Of a stretch of DNA of 64,000 nucleotides, positions 49,720-57,993 are shown piece after piece. Source of the DNA: Paractinoplanes pyxinae (lineage in GTDB: Bacteria > Actinomycetota > Actinomycetes > Mycobacteriales > Micromonosporaceae); contig NZ_JAPNTZ010000010.1 in the NCBI RefSeq assembly GCF_026626335.1, positions 186,001-250,000 on the forward strand, in the 5' to 3' direction. A program made the translations under genes and the position numbers. The stretch's first letter is position 1. Each line of letters starts with the position of its first letter. The notes under the pieces were generated by a model, which had not been told where the DNA came from, ran no database searches, and was given only the letters and a program-made list of their open reading frames with translations.

Positions 49720-50578
49720 ACCACTGCGCGGGCGAATGCCTGACGACTTCTTCCTGGCAGTCGAACATGTACTGGGTCAGGCGCTGAACCTCCTGCTGCC
49801 GTTCGGATTTCGAACTGACCGGCTGCGGATACATCGGCGGGAACGTCCGCATGTAATACGCGCCCTTGGGCCCGTACCAGAAATAGCCGGGCACAACCGC
49901 GGCGCCCGATTTGACGGCCAGCGCGCCCGCACCGGCCGGCACCCGCGTCGGCCGGCCGAAGAACGACACCTCCACGCCGTGCTCGCCGGTCACCGGTCGG
50001 TCGACGACAATGGCCACCGCCCGCCCGGCCGTCATTTCCCGCAACACACCCCGGGGCGCACCGGAAACGGGAATGATCTGGACGCTGCGGTCGCGCCGAT
50101 GGCCCTGCAGAAGGTCGTCCAGCCGGGCGTCGCCGAACGTGTCCACCACCGCCGACAACGGCACGTGCCGGGCCGCGATGGCGCCGGCCAGATCCCAGCT
50201 GCCGAAGTGCCCGGTCGTGATGATCAGGCCCTTTCCGGCGGCCCGGGCCGACTGCAGATGGCCGTGCCAGGGAATGCCGTCGGTCAGATCCTGAATGCGC
50301 GCGTCGACGTCCAGAAGGTCCACATAGGGCAGGCACGCGAGCGAGGCCGCCGTACGCCCGTAATTGCTCCAAGAATTCAGAGCAATGCGCCGTACGGACG
50401 GATGGGTGACGGGCAGGCCCAGAACCGTCGCCATGTTCTCGCGGGTGATGAGCCGCTTCGAGCGCCAGCCCAGATAACTCGCGGACGTCACCGTCGACGC
50501 CACCATGTGCCGTACGCGTGGGGGAGTGCGCCCCGCGACGGCGATTCCCGAATGGGCGAGCCAATACACCGACGACAC
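49619..50578 (-). CDS. Lysophospholipid / PIM acyltransferase-family protein
   Basis: A 319-residue LPLAT-type acyltransferase. The HxxxxD catalytic motif is in LIITTGHFGSWDLAGAIA; DRPVTGEHGVEVSFFGRPTR is the second conserved block, and VVRHSPAQWFMFRRFW the usual C-terminal one. This corresponds to HtrB/LpxL-like proteins, which in actinobacteria acylate phosphatidylinositol mannosides (PatA). It starts with GTG 11 bases after the desaturase gene, forming a lipid-related pair. The 3' end overlaps the PHP gene by 101 bases. Confidence 0.9.
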   Translation of the reverse strand: MSSVYWLAHSGIAVAGRTPPRVRHMVASTVTSASYLGWRSKRLITRENMATVLGLPVTHPSVRRIALNSWSNYGRTAASLACLPYVDLLDVDARIQDLTDGIPWHGHLQSARAAGKGLIITTGHFGSWDLAGAIAARHVPLSAVVDTFGDARLDDLLQGHRRDRSVQIIPVSGAPRGVLREMTAGRAVAIVVDRPVTGEHGVEVSFFGRPTRVPAGAGALAVKSGAAVVPGYFWYGPKGAYYMRTFPPMYPQPVSSKSERQQEVQRLTQYMFDCQEEVVRHSPAQWFMFRRFWPGAAAPSGEAGRRTSSRRIVRHRKPD

Positions 50579-50588
50579 CGCGGCCCCC

Positions 50589-51491
50589 TCAGCGGGCTAT
50601 CCGGACGAGGCGGTCGGCGGTCGGCCACCGTACGTCGTAAGCCCACCCGAACCGCTCGAACAACCAGATGACCCGGGCCGAGACGTCGAGCTCGCCCCGC
50701 CGCACGCCGTGCCGGGCCTGGGTGGGGTCGGCGTGGTGCAGGTTGTGCCAGGACTCGCCCATGCTCAGCAGAGCCAGCGGCCAGAAGTTGGCCGACTTGT
50801 CACGGGCGGTGAACGGCCGGTCGCCGATCATGTGACAGACCGAGTTGACCGACCACGTCACGTGGTGCAACAGCGTGATCCGGACCAGCCCGGCCCAGAA
50901 GAACGCGGTCAGCGCGCCCGCCCACGACCAGCTGATCAGCCCGCCCATGACGGCCGGCGCGACCAGCGTGACGATGGTGAGCGGCCCGAACATCCGGTGC
51001 ATGATCCGCATGTCGCGGTCGGCCAGCAGGTCCGGCGCGAACCTTTCCTGGTTGGTCAGGTTCCGGTCGAGGATCCAGCCCAGGTGGGCGTGCCAGAAAC
51101 CGCGGACGAGGGCGGCCGGCGACGTGCCGAACAGCCACGGCGAGTGCGGGTCGCCCTCCTTGTCGGCGAAGGCGTGGTGCCGGCGGTGGTCGGCCACCCA
51201 GTGCAGGATCGGCCCCTGCACGGCCATGCTGCCGACCACGCCGAGCGCGATCCGTAGTGGACGGTGCGCCTTGAACGAACCGTGCGTGAAGTAGCGGTGG
51301 TAACCGACGGTCGCGCCGAGGCAGGTCACCGTGTACCAGCCGACCGCCAGGAACACATCGAGCCAGGTCAGGCCCCAGCCCCAGGCCACCGGCACGGCGG
51401 CCACGAGCGCGAGGAAGGGCACGAGCACGAACAGATAGACGGTGACGTGAGCCGGTAGCGGACGGCGCCCGCTGTGCAGAGGTCTGGTCAT
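50589..51491 (-). CDS. Acyl-CoA / fatty-acid delta-9-type desaturase
   Basis: A 300-residue membrane desaturase with all three histidine boxes: VGYHRYFTHGSFKAH, VADHRRHHAFADKEGDPHSP and GESWHNLHHADPTQARHGVR. About four hydrophobic segments surround them. The protein uses a di-iron centre to insert a double bond into acyl chains. The ATG 51491 is preferred; a GTG at 51500 is in frame. With the acyltransferase behind it, the pair suggests adjustment of membrane lipids. Confidence 0.93.
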   Translation of the reverse strand: MTRPLHSGRRPLPAHVTVYLFVLVPFLALVAAVPVAWGWGLTWLDVFLAVGWYTVTCLGATVGYHRYFTHGSFKAHRPLRIALGVVGSMAVQGPILHWVADHRRHHAFADKEGDPHSPWLFGTSPAALVRGFWHAHLGWILDRNLTNQERFAPDLLADRDMRIMHRMFGPLTIVTLVAPAVMGGLISWSWAGALTAFFWAGLVRITLLHHVTWSVNSVCHMIGDRPFTARDKSANFWPLALLSMGESWHNLHHADPTQARHGVRRGELDVSARVIWLFERFGWAYDVRWPTADRLVRIAR

Positions 51492-51582
51492 GGCGATCAC
51501 CCCAGGGTCCGGTTGCGCGTGACGCTAGAGACCCTGGGCAGCCGCCGGGCGAACCACGGCACACCGGTTCATGAACCCCGAT

Positions 51583-52134
51583 CTACTGACCCGTACGGCC
51601 GTCGATGCACTCGCGCAGCAGGTCGGCGTGGCCGCAGTGCCGGGCGTACTCCTCGACCATGTGGATCAGGATGTCGCGGACGGCCGCCTCGCCACCCCGA
51701 TCGCCGGGCAGGGCGACCGTGGCGCCCAGATCGGTGACGCCGTCGAGCCACTGGTCGGCTGCCGAGATCTGCGCCCGCCACGAGGTGAAAGCGTCCTCGA
51801 CCACCGCCGGGTCACCGGTCGCACCGTTGAAGTCGAGGTCGTCGTCCTCGGCCGACCAGTAGATGCGCGGCACGTCGAGGTGGCCCTGCAGCGTGCGGAA
51901 GAACCAGTTGTGCTCGACCCGCGCCATGTGCCGCACGAGCCCGAGCAGGCTCATCGTCGACGGCGGCACCGACCGCGTGGCCAACTGCGCGGGGGTCAGG
52001 TCGTCACACTTCATCCCCAGCGTGAGCCGATAGTTGGTCAGGTACTCCCGGATCGTCGCCATCTCCCCGACCGGCGTCCCCTGCGTCCGGGGATCGGTTG
52101 CCGGCGGTTCCCATAACCCGTTGAAGCTAGCCAT
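51583..52134 (-). CDS. DinB-family protein (DUF664)
   Basis: A 183-residue four-helix-bundle protein: YLTNYRLTLGMKCDDLTPAQ, SLLGLVRHMARVEHNWFF (His), VRDILIHMVEEYARHCGHAD (His-x3-His pattern HM..EYARH..H) and a final LLRECIDGRTGQ. The three His residues fit the metal site of the DinB/DUF664 superfamily, several of which use mycothiol or bacillithiol as thiol cofactor. Stands alone. Confidence 0.9.
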   Translation of the reverse strand: MASFNGLWEPPATDPRTQGTPVGEMATIREYLTNYRLTLGMKCDDLTPAQLATRSVPPSTMSLLGLVRHMARVEHNWFFRTLQGHLDVPRIYWSAEDDDLDFNGATGDPAVVEDAFTSWRAQISAADQWLDGVTDLGATVALPGDRGGEAAVRDILIHMVEEYARHCGHADLLRECIDGRTGQ

Positions 52135-52217
52135 GCCGCACACCTTGGCCGACATCCCCGCCGATGCCCACCGAATAAAGGCCCGGCCGACCGGCCGGGC
52201 CTCGAACGGGAAGGTGT

Positions 52218-52775
52218 TCAGATGAGCCAGCGGTTCTTGCGCACCAGGGGCAGCTTCGCCCACCAGCGGCCTAGTCCCCAGGTGTGCCCGGCGTAGGTGA
52301 GGGCGATGGCGACGGCGGCGACCGCGTAGATGAAGTGGTAGTCGACGACCGGGTTGCTCGAGCCACTGGCGAGGGGCCACTCGGCCGCCCACATCATGGC
52401 CATCATGATCGTGGCGCCGACGGCGGCCAGGCGCAGGCCCACGCCGCCGATCAGGGCGACCCCGATGGCCAGCATGCCCAGCATGAACGACCAGTTGGTC
52501 CAGGCGTCGCCGGCGATCGAGTGGAAGAAGCCCTGGAACGGCCCCACCTCGACGCTGGACAGGAAGCCCTTGGTCGGCGATCCGCCGTTGATCCAGGCCC
52601 GCTCCCACGGGGTCGAGTAGCCGAGCCCGAAGGTCTTGTCCAGGAAGGCCCAGAGGAAGACGAAGCCGAGCGAGACCCGCAGCACGGCCAGGCCCTTGGC
52701 GGCGGTCTTGGTGAGCATGGCGCCCGGCGCCTCGACGGTCTCGAGGTTCGCCGCGGGCCGGCGGGTGGTGGTCAT
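52218..52775 (-). CDS. DoxX-family membrane protein
   Basis: A 185-residue protein with four membrane helices: KGLAVLRVSLGFVFLWAFLD, WSFMLGMLAIGVALIGGVG, RLAAVGATIMMAMMWAAEWP and IYAVAAVAIALTYAGHTWGL. FVFLWAFLDKTFG is the DoxX signature. The ATG at 52775 has AAGGAGG upstream. A good DosR-box-like palindrome lies 63-76 bases before it, which links it to the DosR-type regulator at 15.1 kb. DoxX proteins take part in redox homeostasis at the membrane. Confidence 0.88.
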   Translation of the reverse strand: MTTTRRPAANLETVEAPGAMLTKTAAKGLAVLRVSLGFVFLWAFLDKTFGLGYSTPWERAWINGGSPTKGFLSSVEVGPFQGFFHSIAGDAWTNWSFMLGMLAIGVALIGGVGLRLAAVGATIMMAMMWAAEWPLASGSSNPVVDYHFIYAVAAVAIALTYAGHTWGLGRWWAKLPLVRKNRWLI

Positions 52776-52837
52776 CGCTGCCTCCTTCATCGGTATCTCT
52801 CACCTCTGAGACTCCTCCGGAGAAGGCATCAGCACCC

Positions 52838-52851
52838 GGGTCCAAGGTCCC
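52838..52851. promoter_or_regulatory. DosR-box-like palindrome upstream of the DoxX gene
   Basis: GGGTCCAAGGTCCC on the plus strand reads GGGACCTTGGACCC on the minus strand, with TTC before it, matching the DosR consensus TTSGGGACTTTNGTCCC except at two positions. It is the best of the three boxes found in the window. Confidence 0.6.
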
Positions 52852-52883
52852 GAACCGGGAGGCCGGACGGACCGCCTCTTGCG

Positions 52884-53022
52884 ATGTCAGAACTGTGCCA
52901 TGCACTTCGCGGTTCAGCGGCGGGTGGCAGAAGTCTGACATCGATCGGGCGTCCCTGAAGCGATGAAACGACGCTGCGTCTGTCCTCTGGCTACAGAGTT
53001 GGAACAGCCAAGAAATGTCAGA
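52884..53022. promoter_or_regulatory. ATGTCAGA repeats in the urt promoter region
   Basis: GATGTCAGA at 52884, its exact reverse complement TCTGACATC at 52935, and ATGTCAGA again at 53015 lie in the ~350-base region before urtA. This 9-bp inverted repeat with a third direct copy could be the operator of a TetR- or nitrogen-type regulator. No gene is seen in this region. Confidence 0.45.
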
Positions 53023-53125
53023 GTAATGACGCGTGGTCAGTCTTCTCTCACTGGCAGCAGCCGGCGCTACCTCCCCGGACATCCACCTCCGCACGTCCCC
53101 TTCATCAGGAACGGAGTTCCTACAT

Positions 53126-54424
53126 ATGTCCTCCACCCGCAAGCGGATGCGCGCGCTTGTAGCCCTCGGCGCCATCGGGACGACCATGACCCTCGTGCTC
53201 GCCGGGTGTGGCGCCCGCGCCGGTGACGACGCGGCCGGAGCCGGATCGTCCGCGGCCGCCAGCTGCGTCGACACCTCCGGCGACACCATCAAGCTCGGCT
53301 TCCTCAACTCCCTGACCGGCGGCATGGCGATCTCCGAGAAGACCGTCTCCGATGTGCTGCACATGGCGGCGGACGAGATCAACGCGGACGGCGGCATCCT
53401 CGACAAGAAGATCGAGTACGTCCAGGAGGACGGCGCCACCGACTGGCCGACCTTCGCGGAGAAGACCGAGAAGCTGCTCACCCAGGACTGCGTGGCCGCG
53501 ATCTTCGGCGGCTGGACCTCGTCGTCCCGCAAGGCCGTGAAGCCGGTCGTCGAGAAGTTCAACGGCCTCTTCTTCTACCCGGTGCAGTACGAGGGCCTCG
53601 AGTCGTCGCCGAACATCTACTACACCGGCGCGACCACCAACCAGCAGATCATCCCGGCGATGGACTTCCTCGCCGCCGAGGGGGTGAAGACGCTGTTCCT
53701 CGCCGGCAGCGACTACGTCTTCCCCCGTACCGCGAACGCGATCATCAAGCTCTACGCGGCCAAGCTCGGTATCAAGATCGTCGGCGAGGAGTACGTGCCC
53801 CTCGACAAGGACGACTGGACCAGCCAGGTGGCGAAGATCGCCGCGGCCAAGCCCGACTTCATCTTCAACACCATCAACGGCTCGTCCAACGTCGGCTTCA
53901 TCAAGGCGTACTACGACGCCGGCCTCACCCCGGCCAAGACGCCGATCATCTCGGTGTCGATCGCCGAGGAGGAGGCGCCGGCCATGGGTCACGAGGTCAC
54001 CGGCAACTACGCGTCCTGGAACTACTTCCAGTCGCTCAAGACCGACACCAACCCGGAGTTCATCAAGAACTGGAAGGCCTACCCCAACAGCAGCGGCGTC
54101 ACCTCCGACCCGATGGAGGCCGCCTACATCTCGCTGTACCTGTACAAGGCCCTCGTCGAGGCGGCCGGCTCGTTCGACGTCGACGCGGTGAACGCCGCGG
54201 CGAAGGCGAAACCCATCACGTTCGACGCGCCGGAGGGCAAGGTCACGCTCGACGGCGAGAACCACCACATCTCCAAGCCGGGCCACATCGGACGGATCAA
54301 CGCCGACAACCAGTTCGACATCGTCTGGGCCTCGGACAAGTTCATCGAGCCCGACCCGTACCTCGAAGGCTACGACTGGTTCCCGGCGGACATCCGCAAG
54401 CAGCTCACGGACGCGGCGGGCTGA
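53126..54424 (+). CDS. urtA: Urea ABC transporter substrate-binding lipoprotein UrtA
   Basis: A 432-residue lipoprotein: signal ending LVLAGCGA (lipobox Cys). The mature protein has IKLGFLNSLTGGMAISEKTV, AAIFGGWTSSSRKAVKPVVE, FFYPVQYEGLESSPNIYYTG and the C-terminal LEGYDWFPADIRKQLTDA, the recognisable UrtA sequence. It captures urea or short amides outside the membrane. First gene of urtABCDE. A strong hairpin after the stop (54433-54464) would reduce read-through so that UrtA is made in excess over the membrane parts. Confidence 0.95.
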   Translation: MSSTRKRMRALVALGAIGTTMTLVLAGCGARAGDDAAGAGSSAAASCVDTSGDTIKLGFLNSLTGGMAISEKTVSDVLHMAADEINADGGILDKKIEYVQEDGATDWPTFAEKTEKLLTQDCVAAIFGGWTSSSRKAVKPVVEKFNGLFFYPVQYEGLESSPNIYYTGATTNQQIIPAMDFLAAEGVKTLFLAGSDYVFPRTANAIIKLYAAKLGIKIVGEEYVPLDKDDWTSQVAKIAAAKPDFIFNTINGSSNVGFIKAYYDAGLTPAKTPIISVSIAEEEAPAMGHEVTGNYASWNYFQSLKTDTNPEFIKNWKAYPNSSGVTSDPMEAAYISLYLYKALVEAAGSFDVDAVNAAAKAKPITFDAPEGKVTLDGENHHISKPGHIGRINADNQFDIVWASDKFIEPDPYLEGYDWFPADIRKQLTDAAG

Positions 54425-54432
54425 CCACCCCC

Positions 54433-54464
54433 GGGGTCGCGTGTCACCGACGGCACGCGACCCC
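54433..54464 (+). terminator. Hairpin between urtA and urtB
   Basis: A perfect 11-bp stem GGGGTCGCGTG / CACGCGACCCC with a 10-base loop starts 9 bases after the urtA stop; urtB starts 40 bases later. Probably a partial terminator or mRNA stabiliser. Confidence 0.65.
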
Positions 54465-54503
54465 CTTCCCCCTTTACCGAGACGCTAGAGAGAGCGAACG
54501 CAT

Positions 54504-55388
54504 GTGGACGGACTGATCGCACCACTGCTGAACGGCAGCGCCCAAGGCGCGCTGCTCCTGCTCGCCGCACTGGGTCTCTCGCTGACCTTCGGCCAGATGG
54601 GCGTGATCAACATGGCCCACGGCGAGTTCCTCATGATCGGCGCCTTCTCCGCCTACCTCGTCCAGCAGGTCATCACGGCCAGCGGCCTGTCGATCCCGGT
54701 CGCCCTGCCGGTCGCGTTCGTCGTCGCCGGTCTGTTCGGCCTCCTGCTGGAGGTCACCATCATCCGCTGGATGTACCGCCGCCCCCTCGACACCCTGCTC
54801 GTCACGGTCGGCGTCGGCCTGATCCTGCAACAGGCGGCACTGCAGATCTTCCCGTCCCAGGGCGTCCCGGTGGAGAAGCCTCGCTGGCTCGACGGGCAGC
54901 TGACCATCCTCGGCTACAGCTGGCCGATGCGGCAGCTGTTCACCATCCTGCTCGCGACCGTCTGCGTCGCCGCGCTGTCGGCCTGGCTCAAGTACACCTC
55001 GTTCGGCCGCCGCATCCGGGCCACCGTGCACAACCGGGACCTCGCCGAGACCACGGGGATCTCCACCCGCGGCATCGACCGCCTCACGTTCTTCGTCGGG
55101 TCGGGGCTGGCCGGGGTCGCCGGCGTGGCCGCGTCGCTCATCGGTGGCACGAACTCCCAGATGGGCGCGCAGTACATCATCCCGGCCTTCCTCGTGGTCG
55201 CCGCCGGTGGCATCGGCCAGCTCAAGGGGACGGTCATCGCCGCGTGGGCGGTGGGTGTCGCCCTCGCGTTCTTCGCCTACTGGACGACCGGCAGCCTGGC
55301 CCAGGTGCTCGCCTTCATCCTCGTGATCGTCTTCCTTCAGCTGCGCCCGCAGGGCCTGTTCACGGTGCGAACCAGGAGTCTGGCATGA
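54504..55388 (+). CDS. urtB: Urea ABC transporter permease UrtB
   Basis: A 294-residue LivH-type permease with about eight helices: LLLAALGLSLTFGQMGVINM, AHGEFLMIGAFSAYLVQQVI, TVGVGLILQQAALQIFPSQG and GAQYIIPAFLVVAAGGIGQL. The IFPSQGVPVEKPRWLDG insertion is typical of UrtB versus LivH. GTG start at 54504; the only nearby ATG is out of frame. Ends with an ATGA overlap with urtC. Confidence 0.94.
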   Translation: MDGLIAPLLNGSAQGALLLLAALGLSLTFGQMGVINMAHGEFLMIGAFSAYLVQQVITASGLSIPVALPVAFVVAGLFGLLLEVTIIRWMYRRPLDTLLVTVGVGLILQQAALQIFPSQGVPVEKPRWLDGQLTILGYSWPMRQLFTILLATVCVAALSAWLKYTSFGRRIRATVHNRDLAETTGISTRGIDRLTFFVGSGLAGVAGVAASLIGGTNSQMGAQYIIPAFLVVAAGGIGQLKGTVIAAWAVGVALAFFAYWTTGSLAQVLAFILVIVFLQLRPQGLFTVRTRSLA

Positions 55389-56476
55389 CCAAGAAGCCAT
55401 GGATCTCCCTCGGCGGCATCGGGGTGTTCGCCGTCCTGCTCCTCGCGGTCGCCCCACTCGTACTCACCGACCACTGGCTCAACAACCTCGGCAAGTACTG
55501 CTGCTGGGCCATCGCCGCCGTCGGCATCGGCCTGGCCTGGGGCCGGGGCGGGATGCTGGTGATGGGGCAGGGGGTTTTCTTCGCCCTCGGCGCCTACGCG
55601 ATGGCCATGCACCTCACCTTGGAGACCGCCGGTGACCGGGTCCCCGGGTTCATGGTGCTCTACGACCCGCTCGCGCCCCTCCCGATGTTCTGGGAGCCGT
55701 TCCGCAGCGCGGGGTTCACCCTGGCCGCGATCGTGGGGCTCCCGGTGGTCGTGGCCGGCGCGCTCGGCTACGCGCTGTTCAAGCGCCGGGTGAAGGGCGC
55801 CTACTTCGCGATCCTGACCCAGGCGCTGGCCGTCGCGCTGGCCGTCCTGATCAGCTCCACGATCCGCGAGACCGGCGGCGACACCGGGCTCAGCGACTTC
55901 AAGTACTTCTTCGGCTTCGTGCTGAACGACCCGGCGAACCGGCTGATGGTGTACCTGATCGCGGCCGCGCTGCTCATCGTGTGCCTGCTCGCGGTGTGGC
56001 AGTTCTACCGCAGCCGCTTCGGTGAGCTCCTCGTCGCCACTCGGGACGCCGAGGAGCGGGTGCGCTTCCTCGGCTACGACCCGGCCAACGTCAAGCTCGT
56101 CGCCTTCGTCGTCTCCGCGCTGATGGCCAGCATCGGCGGAGCGATGTTCGTGCCGATCGTCGGCATCATCACCCCGGCCGAGATCGGCGCCGCCGCCTCG
56201 ATCCTCATGATCGCGGGCGTGGCTCTGGGCGGCCGCGCCTCGCTCTTCGGCCCGGCGCTGGGCGCGATCGCCGTCGGCTGGGGGCAGTCGAGCCTCGGCT
56301 CGACCTGGCCCGACGGCTGGCCCTACATCCTCGGTCTGCTGTTCATCGTCGTCATTCTCTTCCTGCCGAACGGGCTGTCGTCGCTGCCGGCGAGGTTCGC
56401 TGCGGCACGCCGGAAGCCCGACGTTCCCCCCACCCCGGTGATCGCCGCCGCCGAGCTCGAAGAGGTGCGCTCATGA
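55385..56476 (+). CDS. urtC: Urea ABC transporter permease UrtC
   Basis: A 363-residue LivM-type permease with about nine helices: GKYCCWAIAAVGIGLAWGRG, GMLVMGQGVFFALGAYAMAM, RVKGAYFAILTQALAVALAV and GGRASLFGPALGAIAVGWGQ. It pairs with UrtB in the membrane. Overlaps urtB upstream and urtD downstream by 4 bases each. Confidence 0.94.
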   Translation: MTKKPWISLGGIGVFAVLLLAVAPLVLTDHWLNNLGKYCCWAIAAVGIGLAWGRGGMLVMGQGVFFALGAYAMAMHLTLETAGDRVPGFMVLYDPLAPLPMFWEPFRSAGFTLAAIVGLPVVVAGALGYALFKRRVKGAYFAILTQALAVALAVLISSTIRETGGDTGLSDFKYFFGFVLNDPANRLMVYLIAAALLIVCLLAVWQFYRSRFGELLVATRDAEERVRFLGYDPANVKLVAFVVSALMASIGGAMFVPIVGIITPAEIGAAASILMIAGVALGGRASLFGPALGAIAVGWGQSSLGSTWPDGWPYILGLLFIVVILFLPNGLSSLPARFAAARRKPDVPPTPVIAAAELEEVRS

Positions 56477-57252
56477 CCGACGCTTCCCTCGTTGTCACCG
56501 ACCTCCGCGTCGAGTTCTCGGGGTTCGTCGCGGTCGGCGGCGTCTCGTTCGACGCGCACCCCGGCGAGGTCCGGTTCCTCATCGGCCCGAACGGCGCCGG
56601 CAAGACGACCTGCATCGACGCCATCACGGGGCTGACCAAGGGCACCGGGTCGGCCCGGCTCGGCGACACGGAGTTGCTCGGCCGGCCGGTCCACAAAATC
56701 GTTCGCCTCGGGGTCGGCCGCACGTTCCAGACCGCGAGCGTCTTCGATGAACTGACCGTGCTGCAGAACCTCGACATCGCCGCCGGGCTCCACCGCTCCT
56801 CGGTCTCGCTGCTGCGGGCCCGGCGCGGCGTCGACCGGTCGATCGAACAGGCGCTGGAGGAGACCGGCCTCGCCGGCGAGCCGGCCACACCGGCCGGCAT
56901 CCTGTCGCACGGCCAGAAGCAGTGGCTGGAGATCGCGATGCTGCTTGTGCAGGACGCGAAGGTGCTGCTGCTCGACGAGCCCGTCGCCGGCATGAGCCAC
57001 GACGAGCGCACCGCGACCGGCGAACTTCTGCAGCGCATCGCGGCCAGACGCATCGTGCTCGTGGTCGAGCACGACATGGACTTCATGCGCCGCTTCGCCA
57101 CGCGGGTGACAGTGCTGCACCAGGGCCGGGTGCTCTCGCAGGGCACGGTGGCCGAGGTGCAGGCCGATCCCCAGGTGCAGGAGGTCTACCTCGGCACCGC
57201 GGGCGCCGCCACCACGGCCGCCATGGCAGTCGTGCTCGAAAGGGAGGACTGA
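56473..57252 (+). CDS. urtD: Urea ABC transporter ATPase UrtD
   Basis: A 259-residue ABC ATPase: Walker A GPNGAGKTTCIDAITG, LTVLQNLDIAAGLHRSSVSL, signature SHGQKQWLEIAMLLVQ (an SHGQ variant of LSGGQ typical of UrtD), Walker B VLLLDEPVAGMSHDE and H-loop VVEHDMDFMRRFA. Together with UrtE it drives urea import. Confidence 0.94.
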   Translation: MTDASLVVTDLRVEFSGFVAVGGVSFDAHPGEVRFLIGPNGAGKTTCIDAITGLTKGTGSARLGDTELLGRPVHKIVRLGVGRTFQTASVFDELTVLQNLDIAAGLHRSSVSLLRARRGVDRSIEQALEETGLAGEPATPAGILSHGQKQWLEIAMLLVQDAKVLLLDEPVAGMSHDERTATGELLQRIAARRIVLVVEHDMDFMRRFATRVTVLHQGRVLSQGTVAEVQADPQVQEVYLGTAGAATTAAMAVVLERED

Positions 57253-57253
57253 C

Positions 57254-57937
57254 ATGCTCGAGCTCACCGACATCGAGGCCGGCTACGGTCGGACGCAGGT
57301 GCTGCACCGCGTGACGGTGCCGACCGGCAAGGTGGTGGCCGTGCTCGGCCACAACGGCGCCGGCAAGACGACCCTGCTGCGTCTCGCGATCGGCCTGATC
57401 AAGCCGACGAAGGGCCGCGTGTTCTTCGAGGGCGAGAACATCGCGTCGCTGGCCCCGAACAAGCGCGTCGCTCGCGGCATGGCGTACGTGCCGCAGGGTC
57501 AGCAGTCCTTCGGCCAGCTCACGACGATGGAGAACCTGCAGCTCGTGGCGGACGGACGCCGGCGCGGCAAGGCGCTCATCGACGCGCAGCTGGCCCGCTT
57601 CCCCGCCCTCGAGAAGTTCGCCACCCGCAAGGCGGGCCTGCTCTCGGGCGGGCAGCGCCAGCAGCTCGCGATCGCCCGCGCCCTCATCACCGAGCCGAAG
57701 CTGCTCATCCTCGACGAGCCGACCGAGGGCATCCAGCCCACGATCGTCGCCGAGATCGAGCACACCATCATGCAGCTGGCCGGCGAGGGCATCAGTGTGC
57801 TGCTCGTCGAGCAGCACATCGGCTTCGCCCTCGAGGCCGCCGAGCGCTACGTCGTGCTGGCTTCGGGTTTCGTCACGCAGACCGGCGAGGGCGGTTCGGC
57901 TGCCGCTTCCACCGTGCGAGCCGCCATGGCGATCTGA
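57254..57937 (+). CDS. urtE: Urea ABC transporter ATPase UrtE
   Basis: A 227-residue LivF-type ATPase: Walker A GHNGAGKTTLLRLAIG, QGQQSFGQLTTMENLQLV, signature LSGGQRQQLAIARALI, Walker B LLILDEPTEGIQPTIV and H-loop VEQHIGFALEAAERYV. Starts one base after the urtD stop. Last gene of the transporter; the permease gene follows 56 bases downstream, so cotranscription is likely. Urease genes are not in the window. Confidence 0.94.
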   Translation: MLELTDIEAGYGRTQVLHRVTVPTGKVVAVLGHNGAGKTTLLRLAIGLIKPTKGRVFFEGENIASLAPNKRVARGMAYVPQGQQSFGQLTTMENLQLVADGRRRGKALIDAQLARFPALEKFATRKAGLLSGGQRQQLAIARALITEPKLLILDEPTEGIQPTIVAEIEHTIMQLAGEGISVLLVEQHIGFALEAAERYVVLASGFVTQTGEGGSAAASTVRAAMAI

Positions 57938-57993
57938 GCCGCTGTGACCCACATCCGCAACGCCGTCGTAACACCGGAGAGCGACTATGCCCT

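Noticed and set aside
52800..53125. Guanidine (ykkC) riboswitch before the urt operon
   Set aside because: I looked for its conserved ACGR and GGTCC/GAGAG elements and found only palindromic repeats; nothing resembling the known consensus.
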